Part shown: positions 10,398 through 18,734 of the stretch, piece after piece
Position numbering within the stretch: position 1 is the first letter of the stretch
Layout: each line of letters opens with the position of its first letter
Origin: Thalassobaculum litoreum DSM 18839
GTDB lineage: Bacteria > Pseudomonadota > Alphaproteobacteria > Thalassobaculales > Thalassobaculaceae
Assembly: GCF_900102465.1 (NCBI RefSeq)
Contig: NZ_FNBW01000019.1
Span: 1 to 64,000 of the forward strand
Direction: 5' to 3'
Length of the DNA: 64,000 nt
The notes under the pieces: model-generated
What the model was told of the DNA's origin: nothing
Database searches by the model: none
Seen by the model: only the letters and a program-made list of their open reading frames with translations
Position numbers and translations under genes: made by a program

Positions 10398-13145
10398 TCA
10401 GTCCGCATTGAGGAACGCCGTGGTCTCCGCCACCGCCTCGGCGAGACCGCAGCGTCTGACCGGCACGTCGGGCGGGAAGGCGCCGAGCAGGCGGCTTGGC
10501 ATGCTCGGGTCGAGCAGGACGAAGACGCCCTTGTCGTCGGCCCGGCGGATCAGCCGGCCGAAGGCCTGTTTCAGGCGCAGGCGGGTCAGCATGTCGGTAT
10601 AGGCGTTGCCGCCGAAGGCCGCGCGCCGGGCGCGATAGAGGATGTCCGGACGCGGCCACGGCACCCGGTCGAACACGATCAGCTTCAGGCTGTCCCCCGG
10701 CACGTCGACCCCGTCGCGCACTGCGTCGGTACCCAGCAGGCAGCTTTCCGGCTCGGCCCGGAAGATGTCGATCAGGGTGGCGAGGTTCATGCCGTCCACA
10801 TGCTGGGCGTAGAGCGGCAGCCCGGCCTGATCCATGGCGGGGGCGATGCGGTGATGCACCTGGCGCAGCCGGCTGATCGCGGTGAACAGGCCGAGCGCGC
10901 CGCCGCCGGACGCCTGGAACAGGGTGCGGTAGGCGCCGGCGACCTGGTCGAAATCGTCCTTGCGCACATCGCCGACGATGAAGACGCGGGTGCGGTTGGG
11001 ATAGTCGAAGGGCGAGGCGACGGCGGTGCGGATCGCCGGCGTCGGCAGGTGCAGCGAGCCGGTGCGGGCCTCGGCCGCATGCCAGTCTAGGTCGTCGTTG
11101 CCGGTCCCGTCGCGCAGGGTGGCCGAGGTCACCACCATGCCGTGGGCGGCCTTGGCCACCGTTTCGGTGAAGGGCCGGGTCGGATCGATCCAGTGGCGGT
11201 GCAGACCGATATCGATGTCGCGGCCCTCGATCCGCTCCACCGCCATCCAGTCGACGAATTCCGCCGGGGTTTCGGCTTCCAGGCTGGAGAGCATGGAACG
11301 CCAGCCCTCCACCATGGACCCGCCGCGCCGGGACAGCGACCGGGCGGCCGCCTCGATGCGCAGGCGGGTCGCCGTCTCCAGATCTTCGGCCTGCTCGTCC
11401 AGTATGGCCAGCAGGTCCTTGCGCAGGGCCAGCATCGGCTCCACCAGCCTGCGCAGCGCCTGCTCCAGCACCCGCGCGGCGGCGGCGAGACCCTCCACCG
11501 GCGGCCGTGTCTCGCATTCCAGCCCGTAGGGCGAGCGCGGGTCGGCGGAGCGGGCATAGACCTGCTGGCGGACCATCACCAGGAAGGTCTCGGTCGGTCC
11601 CTTGGGCTGGGCGTCGGAGATCCGGTTCATCCAGCCGTCGCCGGGCAGGGCGCGGGCGGAATCCTCGATCTCCTCCATCGCCTCCAGGGCGACGGGCCGG
11701 TCGGCGATCAGCTCCTCCACCCGCCGGCGCAGGCCACGGGCTCTGCCGCCGCGCCGGGTCTCCGCCCCCAGCAGCCAGCGGCGCAGCTCGACCGATTCCA
11801 GCGCCGACAGATGGGCGGAAAACGCGCTGTCGGCGGCGTCGAAGACGTGATGGCCCTCGTCGAAGACGTAGCGGGTCGGCACATGGGCGTCGTCGACCCC
11901 GCCGAGGGCGGCCTGGATCATCACCAGCGCGTGGTTGGCGACCACGATCCGAGCCCTTCGCGCCCGGCGCACCGAGCGCTCGATGAAGCACCTGTTGTAG
12001 TGCGGGCAGGCGGAATAGACGCACTCGCCGCGCCGATCGGCGAGGCCCAGGGTGCGGCCGCGTCCCAGGATGTCGGACAGCCAGGCCGGGAAGTCGCCGC
12101 CCTGCAGGTCGCCGTCCCGGGTCGCCCGCGCCCAGCGCGCCATCAGCCCCAGCGCTGTGGCGTATTGCGGCTGCAGGGTGAGGGTGCGGATCGCCTCCTC
12201 CAGGTTCAGCAGGCAGAGATAGTTCTCCCGCCCCTTGCGCACGACCACCTTCGTCGCCTTGCCGACCGGGTCGGGATAGAGCCGGTCGAGTTCTCCGTCG
12301 ATCTGGTGCTGCAGGTTGCGGGTGTAGGTGGAGATCCAGACGGCGCCCTCGTTCTTCTCCGCCCAGACCGAGGCCGGGGCGAGATAGCCCATGGTCTTGC
12401 CCACGCCGGTTCCGGCCTCGGCCAGCACGACGGTCGGCTCGTCCTCGCGCTCCCGGGGGCGGAAGGCGGCCGAGGTGGCGGCGGCATAGTCGGCCTGGGA
12501 CGGCCGCGGCTCGGCCTTGTCGCCCAGCATGGAGGACAGGCGCACCCGCGCCTCGCTCTCGCCGACCGATTCGTGGCCGGCGGGCGGCTGAGGCGCGTGC
12601 TCCGACCATTCCTGCAACTCGCGCCAGACCTCCATGGTCGCCGGGCGGATCGGTGCCGGCGGTCCTGGGTCGGGCTCGTCCAGGGCCATCAGGATCAGCC
12701 GTCCCCAGCCCCAGCCGCCGTCATGCATCGCCTTGGCGATCGGCCGGGCCCAGCGGTCGCGCGCGCCGAGAGCCTGGCGCTCCGGGATCTCGGCCAGCAG
12801 AGCATCCGCGACCTCCAGCAGGGTGTCCGGCGCATCGTCCAGCGTGTGCGGGGCCGGGAGGCCCACCGCCTCGGCCAGGCCGCGTGGGGTCGGCAGGCAG
12901 AACTGCGCCGGCCGCACGAAGGCGAAGAGCTCCAGCACATCGAGGGCGACGACCTGCTCTACCCCAAGCCGGCGGGCGATGGAGCGGGCATGGCACACGA
13001 CCGGCGGCGTCTCGTGGGCGCGCAGGGCGGCCCGCGACGGCGTGGGATGCTCGATCCGCCCATCGGGCAGGCGCCACGCCGTCCCCACGGGGGAGGCGTG
13101 CAGGGCGTGCATCTGGCTGATCTCGCGGGCGACGGGGGAGCGCAT
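10398..13145 (-). CDS. ATP-dependent helicase, DinG/XPD family
   Basis: A 915-residue superfamily 2 helicase. After an N-terminal region of about 230 residues found in alphaproteobacterial homologues comes Walker A EAGTGVGKT (243-251), then a cysteine set compatible with a 4Fe-4S cluster (NYLC, then CVYSACPHYNRC) and a Walker B box DEGHH. The C-terminal half has VVTSATL and the motif VI-like FGRLIRRADDKG. It probably acts 5'-3' on damaged or structured DNA, as XPD and DinG do. The start is uncertain between residue 1 and Met12 (13112), because neither has a clear ribosome site. It is divergent from the cyclase and convergent with the membrane protein. Confidence 0.88.
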   Translation of the reverse strand: MRSPVAREISQMHALHASPVGTAWRLPDGRIEHPTPSRAALRAHETPPVVCHARSIARRLGVEQVVALDVLELFAFVRPAQFCLPTPRGLAEAVGLPAPHTLDDAPDTLLEVADALLAEIPERQALGARDRWARPIAKAMHDGGWGWGRLILMALDEPDPGPPAPIRPATMEVWRELQEWSEHAPQPPAGHESVGESEARVRLSSMLGDKAEPRPSQADYAAATSAAFRPREREDEPTVVLAEAGTGVGKTMGYLAPASVWAEKNEGAVWISTYTRNLQHQIDGELDRLYPDPVGKATKVVVRKGRENYLCLLNLEEAIRTLTLQPQYATALGLMARWARATRDGDLQGGDFPAWLSDILGRGRTLGLADRRGECVYSACPHYNRCFIERSVRRARRARIVVANHALVMIQAALGGVDDAHVPTRYVFDEGHHVFDAADSAFSAHLSALESVELRRWLLGAETRRGGRARGLRRRVEELIADRPVALEAMEEIEDSARALPGDGWMNRISDAQPKGPTETFLVMVRQQVYARSADPRSPYGLECETRPPVEGLAAAARVLEQALRRLVEPMLALRKDLLAILDEQAEDLETATRLRIEAAARSLSRRGGSMVEGWRSMLSSLEAETPAEFVDWMAVERIEGRDIDIGLHRHWIDPTRPFTETVAKAAHGMVVTSATLRDGTGNDDLDWHAAEARTGSLHLPTPAIRTAVASPFDYPNRTRVFIVGDVRKDDFDQVAGAYRTLFQASGGGALGLFTAISRLRQVHHRIAPAMDQAGLPLYAQHVDGMNLATLIDIFRAEPESCLLGTDAVRDGVDVPGDSLKLIVFDRVPWPRPDILYRARRAAFGGNAYTDMLTRLRLKQAFGRLIRRADDKGVFVLLDPSMPSRLLGAFPPDVPVRRCGLAEAVAETTAFLNAD

Positions 13146-13229
13146 GGAGTTCGTCTAGCAGGCTGCCGGAATGTTTGAAAGCAAGCGTCGGTGGCGGCTA
13201 GATTTGCCGTGTCACACACCGACTGCGGA

Positions 13230-14429
13230 ATGGCGATGGCTGATATGGAAAGCCGCGAGACAGCCCTGCGCGCGCTGGAGGAGCGGCTGGTTCAGTTCGC
13301 GCTCGCCCGCGCCGATGTCGAACCGATCACCGTCGCGCTGGGCGAGGCCCTGACCTCAATCGGCCTGCCCCTGGACGAGATCCGAGTCGGTGCCCGGACC
13401 CTGCACCCGGAGATCGATGCCATCGGCGTGACCTGGACGGCGGATCAGGCGCCGGATACCGGAGTGTGGCGGCATGCTGACGACACCCGGGACATCTGGC
13501 TGAACAGCCCGCTCTACCACATGCTGACCAGCGGCGAGCTGCGGATGCGCCGACCGCTGTGGGACCCCGCCTGCCCGATGGATTTCGCGGTGTTCGAGGA
13601 GCTTCGCGAGCAGGGCTACACCGACTACCTCGCCCATATGGTGCCGGTCGGCGGCCGGCGACAAGGGCGGCCGGAAGGGTTCATCGTGCGCTGGCTGTCG
13701 TGCCGTCCGCAGGGGTTCGAGACCGACGACCTCGCCGTGTTCGACCGCCTCGTGCCGTGTCTCGTCGCCGCCTGCGAGCCCGGGCGCGAGCGTGCCATCG
13801 CCCGGGACCTGCTCGGCGCCTATCTCGGTCCGCGCTCCGGTGCGGCCGTGCTCACCGGCGCGGTGCAGCCGGGGCACACCGAGTCGCTGGAGGCGGTGAT
13901 CCTGGTGGCCGATCTCACAGGCTTCACCGCGGCGAGCGACACGATGCCGGGCGCTCGGCTCGTGGACTTCCTGGACCGGCATTTCGACGCCATGGTGCCG
14001 CCCATCGAGGCGGAGGGCGGCGAGATCCTGGCCTTCCTCGGCGACGGGTTCCTGGCGGCGTTCGACGTGGCGGGAGATCCGGCGGGCGCCTGTGCCCGCG
14101 GGGTGGCGGCGGCCCGGGCCATCCACGACCGAGTTGCCGCCTTTCGTGCGCGCGAGCCGGAGGCGCTGCCGGTCGATATCGCGCTGCATATCGGCACGGT
14201 GCGGTACGGCAATGTCGGCGCCGGCGGGCGCCAGGCCTTCACCGTCATCGGCCCGGCGGTGAACCTGGCCAGCCGGATCGAGGCCCTGTGCCGGCCGCTG
14301 AAGTGTCCGATCCTGATGTCGGCCGAGGTGGCCGCCCATCTTCCGGCCGATGCGGTCGATGACATGGGCATGCATCCGGTGCGGGGGATGGCGGTCGAAA
14401 TACCGCTATTTTCCTTGAAACAGAGGTAG
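13230..14429 (+). CDS. Class III adenylate/guanylate cyclase
   Basis: A 399-residue protein with an N-terminal putative sensory region of about 215 residues and a C-terminal class III cyclase domain starting at VILVADLTGFTAAS. The two metal aspartates are visible (ADLTG and LGDG), as are the transition-state residues in VNLASRIE. The substrate-specifying lysine usually found before GDG is alanine here (EILAFLGDG), so the nucleotide preference or activity may differ. No membrane segment is apparent. Of the clustered start codons, ATG 13230 (MAMADMESRE) fits; an earlier in-frame GTG is less likely. It is monocistronic, divergent from the DinG-like gene. Confidence 0.82.
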   Translation: MAMADMESRETALRALEERLVQFALARADVEPITVALGEALTSIGLPLDEIRVGARTLHPEIDAIGVTWTADQAPDTGVWRHADDTRDIWLNSPLYHMLTSGELRMRRPLWDPACPMDFAVFEELREQGYTDYLAHMVPVGGRRQGRPEGFIVRWLSCRPQGFETDDLAVFDRLVPCLVAACEPGRERAIARDLLGAYLGPRSGAAVLTGAVQPGHTESLEAVILVADLTGFTAASDTMPGARLVDFLDRHFDAMVPPIEAEGGEILAFLGDGFLAAFDVAGDPAGACARGVAAARAIHDRVAAFRAREPEALPVDIALHIGTVRYGNVGAGGRQAFTVIGPAVNLASRIEALCRPLKCPILMSAEVAAHLPADAVDDMGMHPVRGMAVEIPLFSLKQR

Positions 14430-14449
14430 AGTCCGTCAATTATCCGGTC

Positions 14450-14914
14450 ATGGATAATATTGACCGGAATATTATCAATCTTGTGCAGGCCTTTGGCCGC
14501 GCCACAAATGCGGAGATCGCCGGCGCGTGCGGGCTCTCCGTCTCGGCGGCGAACGACCGGCTGAAGCGGCTGCAGGAGCGCGGCGCGATCACCGGCTGGT
14601 CGGCCCGCGTCGATCCGGACGCGGTAGATCTGGGACTGCTCGCCTTCATCTTCGTCGAGATCGACCACACCGGGCACAACGAGCGCTTCATCGCCGCGGC
14701 GACCCTGATGCCGGAGGTGCTGGAGCTGCACCATGTCACCGGCGAGTGGTCCTATCTGCTGAAGGTACGGGCGCGCGACACCAAGGCGCTGGAGACGCTG
14801 ATCACCGGGCGGCTCAAGGCCTTGCCGGGCGTCGCGCGCAGCCATACCCATATCGCCCTGTCCTCCGCCAAGGACAACGGCCCCCTGCCGGTGGACGTGT
14901 CCGGGGATGACTGA
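14450..14914 (+). CDS. Lrp/AsnC family transcriptional regulator
   Basis: A 154-residue regulator: N-terminal winged helix (NIDRNIINLVQAFGRATNAEIA, recognition helix SVSAANDRLKRLQERG), then the RAM ligand-binding domain from about residue 65 (FIFVEIDHTG, VLELHHVTGEWSYLLKVRARD). It probably senses an amino acid and controls the adjacent LysE-type exporter, whose gene overlaps its 3' end by eight bases. AT-rich palindromes span its first codons, suggesting autoregulation. Length and domain order are normal for the family. Confidence 0.92.
   Translation: MDNIDRNIINLVQAFGRATNAEIAGACGLSVSAANDRLKRLQERGAITGWSARVDPDAVDLGLLAFIFVEIDHTGHNERFIAAATLMPEVLELHHVTGEWSYLLKVRARDTKALETLITGRLKALPGVARSHTHIALSSAKDNGPLPVDVSGDD
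14453..14476. promoter_or_regulatory. AT-rich palindrome over the first lrp codons
   Basis: GATAATATT and AATATTATC form perfect 9-base arms around GACCGG. A second perfect pair, CCGGTCA (14444-14450) and TGACCGG (14461-14467), overlaps the start codon. AT-rich dyads are typical Lrp-family targets, so this may be an autoregulatory operator, although it lies inside coding sequence (codons 2-9). Confidence 0.4.
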
Positions 14915-15548
14915 CTGGGGGCTGGGGCCGTTCGGCCAGGGTTTCCTGTTCGGCCTCGCCCTGGCGATGCCGGTCGGCGCGATCGGCCTGCTGTGCATCC
15001 GCCGGTCGCTGGAGTACGGCTTCGCGACGGGCTTCGCCACCGGATTGGGGGCGGCGGTGGCCGATGCGGGCTATGGGGCCGTGGCCGCCTTCGGGCTCAC
15101 GGCGGTCTCGGATTTCCTGCTGGCCTGGCAGACGGTTCTGGCGCTTGCCGGCGGGGCGGCGCTGATTTGGCTCGGCGTCCAGTCCTGGCGCACCCGGGCC
15201 CAGGGCCCGGCCCGGACGGCCTCGGTCGGCCCGCATCCGGTCATGGCGTTCGTCCAGACCGTGGGCCTGACCCTGGCCAACCCGCAGACCATCCTGACCT
15301 TCGTCGCGCTGTTCGCCGGACTCGGGGTGGTGCTGGGAGAGCGGGCCGGCTGGACACCCGCCCTGCTGCTGATCCTCGGCGTTTTCCTGGGGTCGGGGGT
15401 CTGGTGGCTGATCCTGGCCGGGGCCGTGGGCGGCGTGCTGCGACGGCGCCTGAGCGACGGGGCGATCGGCTGGATCAACTGCGGGGCCGGCGCATTGATC
15501 GTCGGCTTCGGCCTGCTGGCGGTGGCCCGGGGCCTGGGTCTGATCTGA
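14907..15548 (+). CDS. LysE/RhtB family amino acid exporter
   Basis: A 213-residue inner-membrane protein with about six hydrophobic segments. The N-terminal GFLFGLALAMPVGAIGLLCIRRSL matches the LysE signature with the conserved proline-glycine, and TLANPQTILTFVALFAGLG is the second family motif. It likely exports an amino acid or analogue; the substrate is unknown. The eight-base overlap with the Lrp-type gene indicates coupled expression and a regulator-exporter pair, as in lysG-lysE type modules. It is convergent with tonB, with six bases between the stops. Confidence 0.88.
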   Translation: MTDWGLGPFGQGFLFGLALAMPVGAIGLLCIRRSLEYGFATGFATGLGAAVADAGYGAVAAFGLTAVSDFLLAWQTVLALAGGAALIWLGVQSWRTRAQGPARTASVGPHPVMAFVQTVGLTLANPQTILTFVALFAGLGVVLGERAGWTPALLLILGVFLGSGVWWLILAGAVGGVLRRRLSDGAIGWINCGAGALIVGFGLLAVARGLGLI

Positions 15549-15554
15549 CCGCCC

Positions 15555-16559
15555 TCAGTTCAGCCGGAAGACGATCGGGACGAGGGTTTCGCCGGCGACC
15601 GCATGGCCGCCGCGCGTCGACGGCTGGAAGACCCAGGTCGTGATGGTCCGATGGGCCGCCTGGTCCAGCACCCCATGGCCGCTGCTTTCGGCCACGTCGA
15701 TCCGGATGGGACGGCCCTGTCGGTCCACGGCGACACGCAGGACGACCCGACCTTCCCAGCCGCGCTGGCGGGCCCGGAACGGGTAGTCCGGCGCCGGATT
15801 GCCGGCCGAGCCGAGGGCGAATTCCGCCGGGCTCGAGCCGGCGCCGGCAGGCTCGGAAGCGGCGCCCCGAGAGGCATTCTGGACGGCGCTGGATGGAGCG
15901 GGAGGAGCCTCGGGCTGACCGGCCGGCAGGGCCGCGACCTGACGGGCGGGCTCGGTCCTTGAACCGGCGGCCGGCTGCGGTCGCGCGACCGGACGGGGCG
16001 GCTCGGCCACCGCCGGCGTCGGCGCCACAGGTTGTGCCGTCGCCGGTTGACTTATCTCCGGTTGAGCTTTCGGCGGCTGGGCCGTGTCGGCATGGACAAC
16101 AGGGGCCTGCTCGAGCGCGATGGTCTCCGCGACGGCGGACGGGGGCGCCGTCGCCGCTGATCTCACCCGGACGGGCTCCGGCGGAGGGGGCGATCCAACC
16201 GGCGGTGCCGGGGCGGCGGCGCGGGCGCTGACCGGTCGGGGCGCCCGGACCGCCGGGGTGGCGGCGTCGGCCACCGGCATGGCCACGGCGGGCGGACCGC
16301 CCCGTTCGGCGGGGTCGGGTGCTGCCGAGCCCGGCGCCGTTCCGGGAGCAGGGGCCGGGTTCGGTCGGGTGAGGGTGACCATCACGACCTCGAATGCCTG
16401 AGGCGGCGCGGCCTCCTCGGCGCCCCACAGGCCGATGGCGGCGGCGAGCGCCACGCCATGCACGGCGACCGACGCGCATACCGCCAGGACAGCGAGGATC
16501 GGCCGCCGGGAGGGGGCGGTCGGCTCGGGGGCGAAGAGGCGGTCAGCGGCAGCCGGCAT
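15555..16559 (-). CDS. TonB-like energy transducer
   Basis: A 334-residue protein with a single N-terminal membrane anchor (about residues 19-44) holding the SxxxH signature as SVAVH, which contacts ExbB/ExbD in TonB. A long Pro/Ala-rich spacer (about 60-240) crosses the periplasm, and a C-terminal TonB domain starts at DYPFRARQRGWEG and continues with VVLRVAVDRQGRP and TITTWVFQP. It energises outer-membrane receptors. It overlaps the ABC ATPase gene by 17 bases and shares its cobalamin riboswitch, so it probably serves a B12 receptor encoded elsewhere. No exbB, exbD or receptor is in the window. Confidence 0.88.
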   Translation of the reverse strand: MPAAADRLFAPEPTAPSRRPILAVLAVCASVAVHGVALAAAIGLWGAEEAAPPQAFEVVMVTLTRPNPAPAPGTAPGSAAPDPAERGGPPAVAMPVADAATPAVRAPRPVSARAAAPAPPVGSPPPPEPVRVRSAATAPPSAVAETIALEQAPVVHADTAQPPKAQPEISQPATAQPVAPTPAVAEPPRPVARPQPAAGSRTEPARQVAALPAGQPEAPPAPSSAVQNASRGAASEPAGAGSSPAEFALGSAGNPAPDYPFRARQRGWEGRVVLRVAVDRQGRPIRIDVAESSGHGVLDQAAHRTITTWVFQPSTRGGHAVAGETLVPIVFRLN

Positions 16560-17388
16560 CGGAGCCTCCGCTGTTCCGCGCTCGGATCGACCAGGGCACG
16601 ATCAGGGCATCGTCGCCGTCGCCGATCCGTCGGGCCTCCACCTCGAAGGCGGCGGCGATGGTCGCCGCATCCAGCGCCTCGGCCGGCGGACCCTCGGCCA
16701 CCACCCGTCCCTCGTGCAGGACATAGACCCGGTGACAGAACCGGGCGGCCAGGGTCAGGTCGTGCAGCACCACCAGCGTGCCGCGGCCGTCGCGGGCGAG
16801 CCGGTCGAGCAGAAGCATGGCTTCCAGCTGGTGGCGCGGATCCAGCCCGGTCACAGGCTCGTCCAGCAGCAGCAGCGACGGCGATCCCGCCAGCACCCGG
16901 GCGAGCATCACCCGCATGCGTTCGCCGCCGGACAGGGTCGTGACGGTGCGGTCTGCAAGATGCGTGGTGTCGGTGACGGCCAAGGCGGTCTCGACCGCCG
17001 CATGGTCGGCCTCGGAGTTGCGGGCGAGGGGCGACAGGAACGGCGTTCGGCCCAGCATGACCGTCTCGCGGGCGGAGATCGGCCACTCGCTGCGCGCGCT
17101 TTGCGGCAGATAGCCGAGGGTACGGGCGGTCTGACGGCGGTCCAGCCCGGCGATCGGATCGCCGTCCAGGGTGACCGAGCCCGAGGACGGCTCGGCCAGG
17201 CGGGCGAGAATCCGCAGCAGGGTGCTCTTGCCGGACCCGTTGGGCCCGAGCAGTCCGACGACCTCGCCGGGCCGGACCGACAGGCTGACCCCGTCGAGCA
17301 GGGCGCGGCCGCCGGCATGCAGGCTGACGTCGCGGGCGCTGAGGCCCGTGGTCGGGACGGATGAAGAGGAAGCGAGAGCGGTATTCAT
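16543..17388 (-). CDS. ABC transporter ATPase, probably cobalamin (BtuD/FecE type)
   Basis: A 281-residue ATPase of the siderophore/B12 import class. Walker A is GPNGSGKST, the Q-loop region contains YLPQSAR, the signature motif is LSGGERMRV and Walker B is LLLLDEP followed by the H-loop LVVLHDLTLA. The start MNTALASS (17386-17388) has no clear ribosome site, and the region before it can fold. A cobalamin riboswitch about 90 bases upstream indicates B12-linked control. Its permease and binding protein are absent from the neighbourhood, which is unusual because btuF/btuC normally accompany it. The downstream partner is tonB. Confidence 0.85.
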   Translation of the reverse strand: MNTALASSSSVPTTGLSARDVSLHAGGRALLDGVSLSVRPGEVVGLLGPNGSGKSTLLRILARLAEPSSGSVTLDGDPIAGLDRRQTARTLGYLPQSARSEWPISARETVMLGRTPFLSPLARNSEADHAAVETALAVTDTTHLADRTVTTLSGGERMRVMLARVLAGSPSLLLLDEPVTGLDPRHQLEAMLLLDRLARDGRGTLVVLHDLTLAARFCHRVYVLHEGRVVAEGPPAEALDAATIAAAFEVEARRIGDGDDALIVPWSIRARNSGGSDAGCR

Positions 17389-17479
17389 GGGCGGCGGTCC
17401 GATCGCGATGGCGCATATCGCCACCGTTCGGGCCTCGGCCCTACCGTCGGAACACCCCGCCCGGCGGATGGTGACGTGT

Positions 17480-17640
17480 CGCGATCGGTCTCCTGGCTTA
17501 CGGCTCGGACGCGAACCCCCGTCCTTCCCGGCGCATGTCCGGTGGCTCATCGGGGGTCGCTCGCCGCTTACAGTTGCGGGGGCAGCGCCGGTCTCGCACC
17601 GGCTTCCCTGACCGGAAATCCCTGTCGGGCACCGGTCATC
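17480..17640 (-). ncRNA. Cobalamin riboswitch
   Basis: Read on the minus strand, the leader has the conserved elements in order: GGGAAGCCGGTG, CTGCCCCCGCAACTGTAAG, the B12 box as GAGCCACCGG, and AAGCCAGGAGACCGATC at the 3' side. These match the AdoCbl riboswitch consensus closely. It lies upstream of the ABC ATPase and tonB genes. The intervening 90 bases contain hairpin-forming stretches near the start codon, so the expression platform may act on translation. Boundaries are approximate to about 15 bases. Confidence 0.93.
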
Positions 17641-17724
17641 ACGACAGTCGCAGTCTCTGGTTTCCCGCCCGGTCTTGCAAGGGATTTCGCCGCGATCCGG
17701 GGTGCCCGGCCGCCACCCCGGTCG

Positions 17725-18255
17725 TCAGTGCAGCAGGGCCGATCCCTCGTGATGGGTCGCAAGCCCCTCGATCCACCAGGCCTCGGGCTGCAGGTCCTCG
17801 CGCATCGGCACGATCATATCCGCGCCGGACAGGGCCTGTCCGATCGCCGCGATGTCGTCATAGGCGCGCAGGGCGGCCGAGAGCGGCAGCCAGGTCTGAG
17901 CCACCGACAGCGCCTCGTCCCGCCTGCCGCGCTGGGACAGGGCGACCGCCTGGAGGATATCGCGCTCCCCTTCGCCGAGGGTCGGGCAGCGCACACAGCC
18001 GACATCCCGCACGGTCGTCGCTTCATGCAGGGTGATCATCAGCAGCCGGTCGACCGAGTCGGTCACGTCCTCGGCCTCGATGGTGGCGAAGCCGCAGCGC
18101 AGCAGGTCGCGTGGGTCCAGCCGCGCCTTCACCGACTGAACCCAGTGCCGGATCGCCCAGACGATCAGGGCCTCGCCGGTGGTCAACCGGCAGATCGGTG
18201 TCCGCGCCGCGGAGGGGCGGCGGTGAGCGGGTCGGAGTTCGGTGAGGTTGGCCAT
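17725..18255 (-). CDS. Hypothetical protein, Fur-linked
   Basis: A 176-residue soluble protein I do not recognise. It has no signal peptide. Cysteines occur in DLLRCGFAT and VGCVRCPTLG (a CxxC), a possible metal or redox site. Helical stretches such as ALIVWAIRHWVQSVKARL and AALRAYDDIAAIGQAL suggest an all-alpha fold. An AAGGGA ribosome site precedes the start. A Fur-like palindrome lies directly upstream, and the cobalamin riboswitch follows 84 bases after its stop. The position suggests a role in iron or B12 uptake; this is inferred from context only. Confidence 0.6.
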   Translation of the reverse strand: MANLTELRPAHRRPSAARTPICRLTTGEALIVWAIRHWVQSVKARLDPRDLLRCGFATIEAEDVTDSVDRLLMITLHEATTVRDVGCVRCPTLGEGERDILQAVALSQRGRRDEALSVAQTWLPLSAALRAYDDIAAIGQALSGADMIVPMREDLQPEAWWIEGLATHHEGSALLH

Positions 18256-18280
18256 CGCAGAAATCCCTTGTTGCGACCGG

Positions 18281-18320
18281 TTCTCATTTGTAGATACTGA
18301 AATTGAGAATGAGTTGCAAC
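18281..18320. promoter_or_regulatory. Fur-like operator in a divergent promoter
   Basis: The stretch contains TTCTCATTT (18281-18289) and AAATTGAGAA (18300-18309), a near-palindrome, followed by TGAGTTGCAAC. On the minus strand TTGCAACTCATTCTCAA resembles iron-responsive Fur boxes. It lies between two divergent genes (starts at 18255 and 18336) and could control both. Confidence 0.5.
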
Positions 18321-18335
18321 AAGAAGGCGCGCCTC

Positions 18336-18734
18336 ATGTCGATTTCCCTGATCCTGAGCCTGGTCACCCTTGCGTTGCTGCTGGCCACCGCCGGATGCGG
18401 TGTCGCCATCGCCGTTCTTGAACGAAAAGGCGCCGTCCCGGAATCCGTCGAGCGGGTCTTTATGGGCCTCGCCGGATCCGGGTCGGCGGTGCTCGTCTGT
18501 TCCGTGGTGCTGATCCATCCGGCGACCGGCGGCGATACCGCCTACCAAGTGGCCCTGCCGGCGGTGGCCGGCATCGCCATGGCCGCCGAGATCGATGCCT
18601 CCGAGCGTCCGGCATGCGTTCCCCTCGTCGACGGACCTGCCTATGATCGCGCCCAAGCCCGATTTGAAGGCGACGGCGCACAGGGAGAAAGCGGCCATGA
18701 AGTTTCTGTATTTCGATCACCCGGATCTCGGTGA
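18336..18734 (+). CDS. Small putative membrane protein
   Basis: A 132-residue frame starting MSISLILSLVTLALLLATAG with an AAGAAGG ribosome site eight bases upstream. Two hydrophobic stretches (about residues 2-26 and 45-65) suggest a bitopic or hairpin inner-membrane protein; the remainder is polar. Its last 38 bases overlap the FAH-family gene in another frame, so the true C-terminus is doubtful, although the start signals look real. It is divergent from the 176-residue hypothetical gene across a Fur-like site. No family recognised. Confidence 0.45.
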   Translation: MSISLILSLVTLALLLATAGCGVAIAVLERKGAVPESVERVFMGLAGSGSAVLVCSVVLIHPATGGDTAYQVALPAVAGIAMAAEIDASERPACVPLVDGPAYDRAQARFEGDGAQGESGHEVSVFRSPGSR

